Source: Dyadobacter sp. UC 10 (GTDB lineage: Bacteria > Bacteroidota > Bacteroidia > Cytophagales > Spirosomataceae). From it: a DNA stretch of 64,000 nt. The notes below the pieces were generated by a model that did no database searches, was not told where the DNA came from, and saw nothing but the letters and a program-made list of their open reading frames with translations. Below are positions 1 through 8,007 of the stretch, in pieces. Within the stretch, counting starts at the first letter, position 1. Every line of letters begins with the position of its first letter. The stretch is from positions 4,088,501 to 4,152,500 of the forward strand of contig NZ_VSRN01000001.1 of assembly GCF_008369915.1 (NCBI RefSeq), in the 5' to 3' direction. Position numbers and translations under genes: made by a program.

Positions 1-311
1 TTTTCCATCATACCAATGTCCCCTTCGATCCTTTCACGCACGCACTGTGGTGTAGCGGTGCGGAATTTGATCGTTTCAACGATGAGATCTGTGAAGTGGC
101 GATAGAAGTCGTGCGCTATGCAATGCAGCTCCGCCTCGCTTTTCTCAGGAAAACTGTTCCTGAGATTTTCGAAAATCACTTTTTTCCTGTACTTGACCAC
201 CCGGAAAACCGACCAGCATAAAAAGTCCGAAAGGCGGAATGCATTTTCCCATGAAAGCCTGGAAATTTGATTCAATAGGACAAACAGAAGTTTAGAAAAG
301 GGTTGTTTCAT
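1..311 (-). CDS. Lipid A biosynthesis acyltransferase (LpxL/HtrB family), N-terminal part
   Basis: Reading the minus strand from the ATG at 311 gives an open frame of 103 codons that runs off the left edge of the window. The protein begins MKQPFSKLLFVLLNQISRLS, has a hydrophobic N-terminal anchor, and contains VIFENLRNSFPEKSEAEL, which matches the N-terminal signature of lysophospholipid (Kdo-lipid A) acyltransferases of Bacteroidota. Members transfer a second acyl chain to lipid A precursors at the inner membrane. The catalytic HX4D motif should lie just beyond the window and cannot be seen. The gene is divergent from the small membrane protein that starts at 408. The call is by family pattern; which acyl position is modified is unknown. 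Confidence 0.8.
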   Translation of the reverse strand, partial: MKQPFSKLLFVLLNQISRLSWENAFRLSDFLCWSVFRVVKYRKKVIFENLRNSFPEKSEAELHCIAHDFYRHFTDLIVETIKFRTATPQCVRERIEGDIGMME

Positions 312-407
312 CGAGACAAAACACACGTTAGCAGGGTTATACTATGTGTAAGTACACGTTGGCATTTGTCTACTATTTTTCTTAAATTCACTCTTTCAAA
401 CAATTGC

Positions 408-755
408 ATGAACATGCTGGAAGGATTATTTGATATCAAGAATGATCGGCGTCTGAGTGTTTACCTGTACCGCATGGGGTTTGGAATGTGGCTGATGTAC
501 CTGGTACTGGGCGCGCCTGCATTGCATACATATATGCATTACCGTCAGGACTGCGGGCTGCTATCCTTTGCACTGATGATCTTTGGATTCACCGCTTCCA
601 TGGTATATGATTATGTACATCACCACGACCAGTATGAAGTCAAGAAAAAGTGGCTGTTCGTGAGTTATCTGATTCTGGCGGGGATTATTTATTTTCTGGA
701 ATTTTACCAGAAAGGCAAAATTTTAGACATCAGCTGGTTTTTGAGAATGCTTTAA
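408..755 (+). CDS. Small hypothetical inner-membrane protein (115 aa)
   Basis: The protein is not recognised. The longer frame from 303 has a polar, atypical N-terminus, so I start at the ATG at 408 (MNMLEGLF); the ATG at 414 is an equal alternative. Three hydrophobic segments are visible: about residues 20-40 (MGFGMWLMYLVLGAPALHTY), 50-65 (LLSFALMIFGFTAS) and 80-100 (WLFVSYLILAGIIYFLEF), with a His-rich loop (YVHHHDQYE) between the second and third. This fits a three-helix membrane protein with its N-terminus inside. Its stop codon overlaps the stop of the convergent cobA gene by two bases. There is no context that suggests a function. Confidence 0.6.
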   Translation: MNMLEGLFDIKNDRRLSVYLYRMGFGMWLMYLVLGAPALHTYMHYRQDCGLLSFALMIFGFTASMVYDYVHHHDQYEVKKKWLFVSYLILAGIIYFLEFYQKGKILDISWFLRML

Positions 756-1522
756 TCTCCCAGCCCCGCAACAGAATTTCCCTGCATGATCTCCGTTACT
801 TTTTGAAGTGAAAGATCCGGTAGTGCCGAAACTTTTCCAATTATCATAATAGCGGGAGAGCCAATGTCGCTCACTTTCGAGAGCGGCAGAATATTGCTGA
901 TCTTTCCCGTTACCACCTTTTGATTTTCGAGCGTACCGTTTTGAATAATGGCGATAGGCTCGTCCATCTTATCGAGCTCTGAATACATTAAAACAATTTC
1001 TTCCAGCTTATGCAAGCCCATCAGAATGACGACCGTGGCAGAAGACTGTGCCGCGAGGTGCAGGTCTCTGGAGAGTTGGTGCGCTCTCGTAGTGCCGGTA
1101 ATTACCCAAAAACTTTCGCTTATTCCTCTGGAAGTGAGGGGGATTCCTGCAAGAGCGGGCACTGCGTAACTGCTGGAAATGCCGGGGATAACCTCATATT
1201 CAATGCCGAAACCGGCAGCGAAAATCACCTCTTCATAGCCGCGACCGAATATAAATGAATCGCCGCCTTTCAAACGCACCACTTCGCCATATTGTCTGGC
1301 TTTTTCGACGATCAGATCGTTGATTTCATCCTGTCCGCAACTGGTTTTTCCAAAGCGTTTGCCAACAAGAATTTTAACGCAATCCTCAGGGCAATAGTCC
1401 AGTAGAGCGGGGTGGGCAAGGGAATCGTAAAGCACAACTTTAGCCTTCTGTAAAGCCTTGATGCCCTTTAAGGTGATCAGGTCCGGATCGCCGGGCCCTG
1501 CACCGATTAATGTGAGTTTCAT
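752..1522 (-). CDS. cobA: Uroporphyrinogen-III C-methyltransferase
   Basis: This SAM-dependent enzyme methylates uroporphyrinogen III at C2 and C7 to give precorrin-2, the first step to siroheme. The 256-residue length is that of a stand-alone SUMT. Visible family motifs are GAGPGDPDL (residues 7-15), RLKGGDSFIFGRG (83-95) and PGISS (113-117). It is the last gene of the minus-strand sulfur cluster, directly after sulfite reductase, the siroheme enzyme it serves. No complete precorrin-2 dehydrogenase/ferrochelatase is in the window; only a possible relic of one is fused to the transporter at 9363-10505. The start at 1522 gives the canonical MKLTLIGAGPG N-terminus. Confidence 0.93.
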   Translation of the reverse strand: MKLTLIGAGPGDPDLITLKGIKALQKAKVVLYDSLAHPALLDYCPEDCVKILVGKRFGKTSCGQDEINDLIVEKARQYGEVVRLKGGDSFIFGRGYEEVIFAAGFGIEYEVIPGISSSYAVPALAGIPLTSRGISESFWVITGTTRAHQLSRDLHLAAQSSATVVILMGLHKLEEIVLMYSELDKMDEPIAIIQNGTLENQKVVTGKISNILPLSKVSDIGSPAIMIIGKVSALPDLSLQKVTEIMQGNSVAGLGD

Positions 1523-1529
1523 GTAGTTT

Positions 1530-1656
1530 AGCTGTTGGCTGGTAGCCTTTAGCTGTTGGCTATTGGCTATTAGCTATCGGCCTAATGCGGTTAACCTTAA
1601 TACTTGGGCTAACAGCTTTAAGCCAACCGCTAATAGCTAACAGCTAACAGCCAAAT
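1530..1656. repeat. Heptad-repeat inverted element between sir and cobA
   Basis: The gap is made of 7-bp units. The left half (about 1530-1583) is a run of TTRGCTR-type heptads (ttagctg, ttggcta, ttagcta). The right half (about 1608-1656) is the complementary series (gctaaca, gctaata, agctaac). The two halves could pair as one long imperfect hairpin in RNA. The same kind of element recurs at about 6368-6494, 9203-9360 and 63390-63407. I see no coding potential. Its role is unknown; a transcript-stabilising hairpin or a mobile repeat family are both possible. Confidence 0.75.
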
Positions 1657-1657
1657 C

Positions 1658-3886
1658 CTAACTATCTTTTCCGAATGAGAGCTCCTGCAATGCTGGTTCT
1701 CCAGTTTCCGCTAATTGTGTCTCGCGTGTGTTGCGGACAAAATCAAGAAACTTACCTGCCGTACCTATGAAGTAGGTAGCAAATGCTTCGGTTGGTTCAA
1801 ATTTATTAATACTGAAAACCAGCGATTTAAAAGGTGTTTCGGCTTTTTCAGGGAGCAGGAATTCCGCAGGGGTCTCATATTCAAAATCCTGTCCGAAATG
1901 TGTTTCAAAATCGTTGACAATACCATATTGTGTGTTGGTATTGACATCTTTGGTCATCAGCAGACCTTTCGCACCGGTAATCAAAACATTATAAGCGTGA
2001 TAAATTGCATCCGCCCAAACGCCCGATTCGAAATTTTCTTTGGCAAGATTCAATTTCTCCTGACCTTCCGTAATCGTGGTAGCGACAAGATCGATCATCA
2101 CACTTGCACATTCGCCCACACCGATCTCGGTTTTGAACAGTTCGTCGTGGTCCCAGTCGCGGTAATCGTCGTCCTGCACGGTTGACAAGTCGGCGAGGGG
2201 TTTCAATAGTTGAAAGAAATAGTTTTTAGTCTGGCGCTGGTAGTATTGGTTATAATACTCGCCATCATATGCATTGGCCTCAAAATCATTGAAAAGCGTA
2301 CGCAATACTTCCGGTCCGCGCTTGGTCGGTACTTTAATTACTTTGTCCCCGATCAAACCGACACCATCGCCTGAAAAACCACCGCCCAGCAGGACCTGCA
2401 ACGCAGGAAGAACCAGTTTGCCGTTCTTGATAGAGCTGCCGTGGAAACCGATATTACAAGCATTATGTTGTCCGCAACCGTTCATGCAGCCGCTTATTTT
2501 GATCTTAATATCCTGATTGTAAATCATTTCCGGAAATTCGTCGCGCATTACATCTTCAAGTACGCGGGTGATTCCGTAGCTGCTAGAAATCGCCAGGTTA
2601 CAAGTATCCGTTCCCGGACAGGTCGTAATGTCCATCGTGCTGTCAAATCCGGGAGCAGCCAATCCAAGTTTGGCAAGTTCGTGATAAATAGCAACCAGGT
2701 CTTCCCCTTTTACAAAACGGAGCAGGTAACCCTGATTTACGGTTACGCGGATATCATCCGCCGCATATTGGTGCACCACATTTGCCAGACTGCGGGCAAT
2801 ATCCGAGTGCATATCACCCAATAAAACGCGAAGCTGAACTGCGTGCCAGCCTTTTTGTTTTTGTTCGAAAGTGTTGGTTCTCAGCCATTTTGTGAAAGTA
2901 TCAAGCTTATCTGAATCAATGCTTTCAGCTGCAATCTTTAAAATGTCCGCCTCACTCAATGAGGCGCGATCGGCGTAGATTACGGATTCAACTTCTTTCG
3001 TACCAAACAGGTCGTCAGGAATTTCGAATACCTTGTTTTTAACCGCAGTACGCTCTTCCTCCACTTTCGCCAGCATTTCTTCCAGACCAAGATCGTTCAA
3101 AAGAAATTTCATCCGCGCTTTGTGGCGGCGAACCCGCTCTCCGTAGCGATCAAAAACACGTAATAATGCTTCTATAAATGGTATTACATCCTTTTCTTCA
3201 AGGAATTCAAATGCAGTTTGTGCCGAGAAAGGCTGCGCGCCTAAGCCGCCGCCAATCAACACTTTATACCCTTTTACAGTCTCTCCTGCTGCATTCACGC
3301 CCATTTTCGCGATCAGGCCCACATCGTGGATAAATGCGAGCGCAGTGTCTTTTTCGGAAGACGAGACCGCAATTTTGAATTTCCGTCCCATATCCTGATT
3401 GATCGGATTGCGAAGGAAATAAGTGAATATTGAATGCGTGATCGGTGTCACGTCGAAAGGTTCATCAGGATCAATACCTGCGATAGACGACGCTGTTACG
3501 TTACGAATCGTATTTCCGCAAGCTTCTTTCAGCGTGATTCCCGCATCTTCCAGGTCAGCCCACAATTGTGGCGAGTCGGAAAGTTTTACAAAGTGCAACT
3601 GAATATCCTGACGTGTCGTAGCGTGCAGGTTTCCGGTAGCGAATTTGTCGGAAGTATCAGCAATGCGCACAAGCTGGTCGGCTGTAATGCGTCCGTAAGG
3701 TAATTTGATACGGATCATCTGCACTCCCGGCTGGCGCTGACCGTAAACGCCACGTGTCAGACGGAATTTCCGGAAGACTTCCTCCGGCGTCGCGCCCGTA
3801 TTAAATGCATTGATTTTTTGATTTAAATCAACGATATCACGCTTTGCAACGGCGGATACTTTGTCAGAAATGATTATTTCGCTCAT
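1658..3886 (-). CDS. Assimilatory sulfite reductase (siroheme/[4Fe-4S]) with C-terminal HEPN-like domain
   Basis: Nitrite/sulfite reductase-type hemoprotein that reduces sulfite to sulfide in the cytoplasm. The N-terminal half carries the ferredoxin-like substrate domain (LTRGVYGQRQPGVQMIRIKL near residue 45). The cluster and siroheme ligands are visible as CPGTDTC (Cys423, Cys429) and CMNGC (Cys467, Cys471). The last roughly 120 residues (QEKLNLAKENFESGVWADAI onward) form a helical HEPN-like tail, which I know from Bacteroidota members of this family and which explains the 742-residue length. Genes upstream (cysN) and downstream (cobA) make its substrate and cofactor. Nitrite reductase is the alternative, but the sulfate-assimilation context argues for sulfite. 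Confidence 0.9.
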   Translation of the reverse strand: MSEIIISDKVSAVAKRDIVDLNQKINAFNTGATPEEVFRKFRLTRGVYGQRQPGVQMIRIKLPYGRITADQLVRIADTSDKFATGNLHATTRQDIQLHFVKLSDSPQLWADLEDAGITLKEACGNTIRNVTASSIAGIDPDEPFDVTPITHSIFTYFLRNPINQDMGRKFKIAVSSSEKDTALAFIHDVGLIAKMGVNAAGETVKGYKVLIGGGLGAQPFSAQTAFEFLEEKDVIPFIEALLRVFDRYGERVRRHKARMKFLLNDLGLEEMLAKVEEERTAVKNKVFEIPDDLFGTKEVESVIYADRASLSEADILKIAAESIDSDKLDTFTKWLRTNTFEQKQKGWHAVQLRVLLGDMHSDIARSLANVVHQYAADDIRVTVNQGYLLRFVKGEDLVAIYHELAKLGLAAPGFDSTMDITTCPGTDTCNLAISSSYGITRVLEDVMRDEFPEMIYNQDIKIKISGCMNGCGQHNACNIGFHGSSIKNGKLVLPALQVLLGGGFSGDGVGLIGDKVIKVPTKRGPEVLRTLFNDFEANAYDGEYYNQYYQRQTKNYFFQLLKPLADLSTVQDDDYRDWDHDELFKTEIGVGECASVMIDLVATTITEGQEKLNLAKENFESGVWADAIYHAYNVLITGAKGLLMTKDVNTNTQYGIVNDFETHFGQDFEYETPAEFLLPEKAETPFKSLVFSINKFEPTEAFATYFIGTAGKFLDFVRNTRETQLAETGEPALQELSFGKDS

Positions 3887-3936
3887 GGTGATATTTCTGG
3901 TAATCTAATCGTCTATCGGGATAGTATATTTTAAGG

Positions 3937-4010
3937 GCCAATGTTGGTGTTGTTACCTACGCCAATGTTGGTGTTGTCACCTAGGCCAATGTTGGTGTTG
4001 TCACCAACAT
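3937..4010. repeat. Three tandem 24-bp repeats ending in a 9-bp palindrome, upstream of sulfite reductase
   Basis: Three head-to-tail copies of a 24-bp unit lie at 3937-3960, 3961-3984 and 3985-4008. Each begins gccaatgttggtgttgt. The last copy ends so that atgttggtg (3989-3997) and caccaacat (4002-4010) form a perfect 9-bp inverted repeat around a 4-base loop. The block lies between the end of cysN and the start of sulfite reductase. It could be a direct-repeat regulator site, an RNA hairpin processing or pausing signal, or simple-repeat expansion. I cannot tell which from sequence alone. Confidence 0.75.
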
Positions 4011-4058
4011 TTTCAGTTAGGGTGCCGTTGAAAACACCGACACTGGCTTGCGCCGGCA

Positions 4059-5303
4059 TTACTCAATCATGCAGGCGCCCACAGTAACATTCGAAGTTTC
4101 GTCGATCAGGATTGCTGCGCCGTTTGCGCGGTTTTTCTGATAGGGATCGTATGCAATTGGCTGGGCCGTTCTGAGAACGATCCTGGCCACGTCGTTAAGT
4201 TTCAGGCTCTCCACTTCATCCAATCTTTCATATGAATTGATATCGATCTGATATTCAATATCCCGGACTGAACAACGCGACCTCGCGGTACCGTGTTGTA
4301 GCACGTATTTATTGCCTGCTTTCAGCGTTTTTCTATCATCCATCCAGCAAACCAGCGCTTCAATGTCCTGGCTTACGATCGGGGAATTATTCAAAGAAAC
4401 AATCGTATCTCCGCGGCTGATATCGATATCATCTTCCAACAATATCGTTACAGATTCTAAAACAGAGGCTTCCTCTATTTCGTTTCCGCCAAATTCTATT
4501 TTAGCGATTTTAGATTCCTGTTCCGAAGGCAATACTTTGATCAGGTCGCCTTTTTTGAAGCTGCCGCTTTGTACCCTTCCCGCATAGCCGCGGTAGTCGT
4601 GCAACTCGTCAGTTTGAGGGCGTATCACATATTGCACCGCAAAACGTCCGTCTTCCAGGTTCTGATCTTTCAGTACGTTCACATTTTCCAAAACAGAAAG
4701 CAGCGTTTCGCCGGTGTACCAGCTCATATTCGCCGATCTCTCAACAATGTTGTCCCCGTTCAATGCACTTACCGGAATGATCGTCAGGTCTTTGATATTC
4801 AGTTTCTGCGCAAGTTCCTGGTATGATTTAGCGATCTGAAGAAAAGCATCCTCCGAGTTGCCGACCAGGTCCATTTTATTGATTGCCACAATCACATGAG
4901 GTATTCCAAGCATGGAAGCGATCAATGAGTGCCTGCGTGTTTGTTCAACCACACCATGGCGCGCATCTACCAGAATGATTGCCAGATCTGCATTAGAAGC
5001 GCCGGTAACCATATTTCTGGTATACTGAATATGCCCTGGTGCATCAATACTGATGAATTTGCGGTTTGGTGTCTGGAAATATTTATAGGCCACATCAATC
5101 GTAATTCCCTGCTCGCGCTCCGAACGTAAGCCGTCGGTTAGCAATGCAAGGTCAATCTCTCCCGTATTACGGCTTTTGCTGGCTCTTTCGATGGCCTCCA
5201 TCTGGTCGGCCAGGATATTTTTTGTGTCAAAAAGCAAGCGACCGATCAAAGTACTTTTTCCGTCGTCAACCGAACCTGCTGTTATAAATCTTAGTAAATC
5301 CAC
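4059..5303 (-). CDS. cysN: Sulfate adenylyltransferase subunit 1 (GTPase)
   Basis: GTPase subunit of ATP sulfurylase; GTP hydrolysis drives APS formation by its partner CysD. The translation-factor GTPase motifs are visible: P-loop GSVDDGKST (residues 10-18), DAPGH (87-91) and NKMD (142-145), followed by elongation-factor-like beta-barrel domains. At 414 residues it ends where CysN normally ends, so there is no fused APS kinase as found in CysNC proteins. It follows cysD on the minus strand with a gap of 92 bp that contains short repeats. Confidence 0.95.
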   Translation of the reverse strand: MDLLRFITAGSVDDGKSTLIGRLLFDTKNILADQMEAIERASKSRNTGEIDLALLTDGLRSEREQGITIDVAYKYFQTPNRKFISIDAPGHIQYTRNMVTGASNADLAIILVDARHGVVEQTRRHSLIASMLGIPHVIVAINKMDLVGNSEDAFLQIAKSYQELAQKLNIKDLTIIPVSALNGDNIVERSANMSWYTGETLLSVLENVNVLKDQNLEDGRFAVQYVIRPQTDELHDYRGYAGRVQSGSFKKGDLIKVLPSEQESKIAKIEFGGNEIEEASVLESVTILLEDDIDISRGDTIVSLNNSPIVSQDIEALVCWMDDRKTLKAGNKYVLQHGTARSRCSVRDIEYQIDINSYERLDEVESLKLNDVARIVLRTAQPIAYDPYQKNRANGAAILIDETSNVTVGACMIE

Positions 5304-5307
5304 TTTT

Positions 5308-5395
5308 GTAAGTTTAAGTCTATGAGTTTAAAGTCTATGAGTACTGTTTATGAGTGTTTACTTTGAACTCATAAACTCCTGAACTTCTAACTCTA
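5308..5395. repeat. Short-period repeats (tctatgagttta) in the cysD-cysN gap
   Basis: The 92-bp gap contains two direct copies of aagtctatgagt (beginning near 5315 and 5330), variants such as tgtttatgagtgttta, and a complementary stretch (aactcataaactcctgaact, 5366-5385). The pattern is like that of the heptad elements elsewhere in this cluster, direct short units followed by their inverse, but the sequence is different. No gene or terminator is visible. Confidence 0.55.
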
Positions 5396-6337
5396 TCAAA
5401 AATACCCCCCCTTTTTACGATCTTCCATCGCAGCTTCTGTCTGCTGGTCGTCGATGCGGGTTTCGCCGCGTTCGCTGATCCTTGAAATCGTGATTTCGGC
5501 TATCACTTCGTCTAAAGTAGCTGCACTCGACTCAACAGCCGCAGTACAGGTCATATCGCCCACAGTTCTGAAACGGACCTGGCGCGTCACAATCTGATCC
5601 TCAGGGTCACTTTCAATCACGGGAGTATGGTTCAGCAATTTTCCATCACGCAAAATCAGCTCTCTTTCGTGGGCGAAATAGATGGAAGGCAATTCGATAC
5701 CCTCTCTTTTCAGGTAAGCCCAAACGTCCAGTTCAGTCCAGTTAGAGATTGGGAAAACGCGTACGTTTTCGCCTTTTTGAATTCGTCCGTTAAACAAATT
5801 CCAAAGCTCCGGCCGCTGGCGTTTCGGGTCCCACTGACCAAATTCGTCGCGGAACGAAAAGATACGCTCTTTTGCACGCGCCTTTTCTTCGTCGCGGCGG
5901 GCGCCGCCAATGCATGCGTCAAATTCAAATTCTTCGATAGTATCCAGCAAGGTGAAGGTTTGCAGCCAGTTACGACTTGCATTTTTGCCGGTTTGCTCTT
6001 TCAGCCCTTTGGCTTTGATCGTGTCTTCCACATATCTCACCACAAGTTTTGCGCCGATTTGCTCGGCAAGCTTGTCGCGGTATTCGATTGCTTCGATAAA
6101 ATTATGCCCTGTATCCACATGTACGAGCGGAAAAGGGATTTTGCCGGGTGCAAACGCCTTTCTCGCCAGATGTACCAGCGTAATTGAATCCTTCCCACCG
6201 GAAAACAGCAAAGCCGGACGCTCAAACTGTCCCGCTACCTCGCGCATAATGTAAATGGCTTCTGCTTCAAGCTGATCCAGATAATCCGGAGCTTTCTTTT
6301 CCGCACCTACCGAAGCCTCATTGACTGAAATTGACAT
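5396..6337 (-). CDS. cysD: Sulfate adenylyltransferase subunit 2
   Basis: Catalytic subunit of ATP sulfurylase, which adenylylates sulfate to APS in complex with CysN. The PP-loop ATP-pyrophosphatase motif SGGKDS is at residues 46-51. Other family blocks are FPLVHVDTGHNF, CIGGARRDEEKARAKER, and NWTELDVWAYLKREGIELP, and the C-terminus (MEDRKKGGYF) is the standard CysD ending. The 313-residue length is normal. It lies between cysH and cysN on the same strand, in the order of function. Confidence 0.96.
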   Translation of the reverse strand: MSISVNEASVGAEKKAPDYLDQLEAEAIYIMREVAGQFERPALLFSGGKDSITLVHLARKAFAPGKIPFPLVHVDTGHNFIEAIEYRDKLAEQIGAKLVVRYVEDTIKAKGLKEQTGKNASRNWLQTFTLLDTIEEFEFDACIGGARRDEEKARAKERIFSFRDEFGQWDPKRQRPELWNLFNGRIQKGENVRVFPISNWTELDVWAYLKREGIELPSIYFAHERELILRDGKLLNHTPVIESDPEDQIVTRQVRFRTVGDMTCTAAVESSAATLDEVIAEITISRISERGETRIDDQQTEAAMEDRKKGGYF

Positions 6338-6367
6338 GGTTGTTATTTTTCTTTCGAGATTAATGTT

Positions 6368-6494
6368 GCTTTGGCTATTAGCGGTTAGCTATTAGCTGTC
6401 AGCCTTTTTATATTTTATATGCACTTAATTAACGCTGAAAAGCTTGTCGCTAAAAGCTAAAAGCTAAAAGCTAAAAGCTAAAAGCCAAAAGCTA
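6368..6494. repeat. Heptad-repeat inverted element between cysH and cysD
   Basis: The second copy of the heptad element. The left arm (about 6368-6402) reads ttggctattagcggttagc. The right arm (about 6438-6494) is a very regular run of aagctaa heptads (six or more consecutive units such as gctaaaa). The right arm runs into the last codons of cysH. The near-perfect period in the right arm suggests recent slippage. No ORF is present in the gap. Confidence 0.75.
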
Positions 6495-7196
6495 TTTCGC
6501 ATGCAACCCGCATTCTTTCTTCGATTCATCTTCCCACCACCAGCGGCCGGCACGGAAATCTTCGCCTTCCTGGATCGCCCGTGTACAGGGAGCGCAGCCT
6601 ATGCTTACAAATCCTTTATCGTGTAATGGATTGTAAGGAATACCGTTGGACTTAACATAAGTTTTCACTTCTTCAAAAGACCAGTGCAAAATAGGGTGGA
6701 ATTTCACCAGCTGGTGCGCTTCGTCCCATTCCAATCTTGGCATATCGTGGCGGTTGCCGGACTGCTTAGCGCGAATGCCCGTTACCCATATTTTCGCACC
6801 ATTCAATGCACGGTTCAAAGGCTCGACTTTGCGGATGAAGCAGCATTCTTTTCTGTTTTCAACTGAATCGTAAAAACTAAGCGGGCCCTTGGTGCTCACA
6901 AGTTCTTCTACGGCCTGCGTTTGCGGATAGTAAACTTTGATCTTGGTGTCGTACCGGTTGTTTGTCTTTTGCAGCGTCATATAAGTCTCGCTGAAAAGCC
7001 GGCCAGTGTCCAGCGTGAAAATACTCACGTTCAGGTTATTCTTTAAAATGAGGTCTGAAATAACCTGATCTTCGTATCCCAGGCTGGTTGAAAACACTAC
7101 TTCGCCAGGAAAAAGGTCAGCCAGAATCGCGAGTGATTCGGTTTCGTTTTTGCCTTCGATAGCGGCGTTTAAAGATGAAATTATTGCTTCGTTCAT
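6492..7196 (-). CDS. cysH: Assimilatory adenylyl-sulfate (APS) reductase, CysH family
   Basis: Reduces activated sulfate to sulfite with thioredoxin as donor. PP-loop fold features are FSTSLGYEDQV (35-45) and FTLDTGRLFSE (60-70). The catalytic cysteine motif ECGLH is at the C-terminus (Cys229). Two further cysteine pairs, Cys118-Cys119 (RKECCFIRK) and Cys201-x-x-Cys204 (GCAPC), are the [4Fe-4S] ligands that mark the APS-specific branch of the family; E. coli-type PAPS reductases lack them. Together with the absence of an APS kinase here, this points to APS as substrate. The start at 7196 lies nine bases after the stop of the broken toxin gene. Confidence 0.93.
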   Translation of the reverse strand: MNEAIISSLNAAIEGKNETESLAILADLFPGEVVFSTSLGYEDQVISDLILKNNLNVSIFTLDTGRLFSETYMTLQKTNNRYDTKIKVYYPQTQAVEELVSTKGPLSFYDSVENRKECCFIRKVEPLNRALNGAKIWVTGIRAKQSGNRHDMPRLEWDEAHQLVKFHPILHWSFEEVKTYVKSNGIPYNPLHDKGFVSIGCAPCTRAIQEGEDFRAGRWWWEDESKKECGLHAK

Positions 7197-7204
7197 GGTG
7201 TAAT

Positions 7205-7652
7205 TTATATCAAATCAAATCGGGCAACATTGAGAAACCGGTTGTTCAAATGATCGAAATCACCGTCGGTGGTAATCAGCGTCGCGTTTAGCGTACTCGC
7301 CACCGCCGCAATCCAAAGATCATTTTTTCCCATATTTCTCGCTGAACAATCCAGCTTTTTATCCGATAACCTTCCCTGACTGAATGCGTCGATTTCGGCA
7401 TAACGATTTACGATGTCATCAGTCAAGTCAAAAAGTGGAATAAATTGCGTAATTAATTTTTCCAGTTTAGCAATTTTCAGGTTTCCCCAGCCATTCTGAA
7501 TAGCAAGAGATCGCAATTCACCTATTATTAGGTGCGGGAATCATCACTTGTGTTCCCGATTCAAAAATTCCGAAAGTCTCTTCAATCCGGTACCAGGAGG
7601 AATGCTTTCTGAAATAGGTTAAAATGATGTTTGTATCAAGTACATACTTCAT
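7205..7652 (-). pseudogene. PIN-domain (VapC-type) toxin, broken by a frameshift
   Basis: From the ATG at 7650-7652 the frame encodes MKYVLDTNIILTYFRKHSSW, the classic PIN N-terminus with the first catalytic Asp (DTN), and stops at TGA 7518-7520 after 44 codons. The remainder continues in another frame as IIGELRSLAIQNG and ends with NDLWIAAVASTLNATLITTD and a stop at 7205; these hold the Glu and the later Asp of the PIN active site. The frames join near 7523-7535 (cctaataatagg on the coding strand), consistent with one extra base. The start overlaps the antitoxin stop as ATGA. The toxin is inactive unless this is a sequencing error or recoding. Confidence 0.8.
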
Positions 7653-7984
7653 TTCGTCAATTGCGAGAGGAGTAGCTCAAGTGGCTCCTGAATGTCCAGT
7701 TCGTCCCTCAATCGATCCATTTCTTTTTTATTCAAACCGGTATAGCCTTGTCTCTTGATCTGCTCTTGCAAAGCTTCCTCCGCAGTCCTGTATTTAATCT
7801 TAGACCAGGATTCGGCCCGATCTTTCTGCAACTCGTTTGCAATAAATTCTTTCTCCTCCATACCGGCCAATTTTGCAGCCTGCTCGGCAGATACCAGGTC
7901 TTTTTCATACAGTTGCCTGGCAATAGAAAGCGAGACTTCCTTATTGCTCAATTCATCCGGTATTTCAATTGTTACAGTGTGCAT
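7649..7984 (-). CDS. UPF0175-type antitoxin partner of the PIN toxin
   Basis: The 111-residue protein starts with a beta strand (MHTVTIEIPDEL) and contains ARQLYEKDLVSAEQAAKLAG, the helix-turn-helix-like core typical of UPF0175 proteins, which are often paired with PIN-domain toxins. The C-terminal part (RTAEEALQEQIKRQGYTGLN onward) is charged and helical, as expected for a toxin-binding region. Its stop overlaps the toxin start (ATGA), so the two are translationally coupled. The pair sits inside the sulfur cluster between metZ and cysH. With the toxin frame broken, this antitoxin may be an orphan. Confidence 0.75.
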   Translation of the reverse strand: MHTVTIEIPDELSNKEVSLSIARQLYEKDLVSAEQAAKLAGMEEKEFIANELQKDRAESWSKIKYRTAEEALQEQIKRQGYTGLNKKEMDRLRDELDIQEPLELLLSQLTK

Positions 7985-8007
7985 TATGTAGTTGTTTAAA
8001 TGGATTA

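Noticed and set aside
3887..3936. SAM-type riboswitch before sulfite reductase
   Set aside because: No characteristic core helices could be seen; only a short ctatc/gatag inverse repeat is present, which is too weak.
3937..4010. CRISPR array at the 24-bp repeats
   Set aside because: The units are directly adjacent without spacers, only three copies exist, and no cas gene is present.
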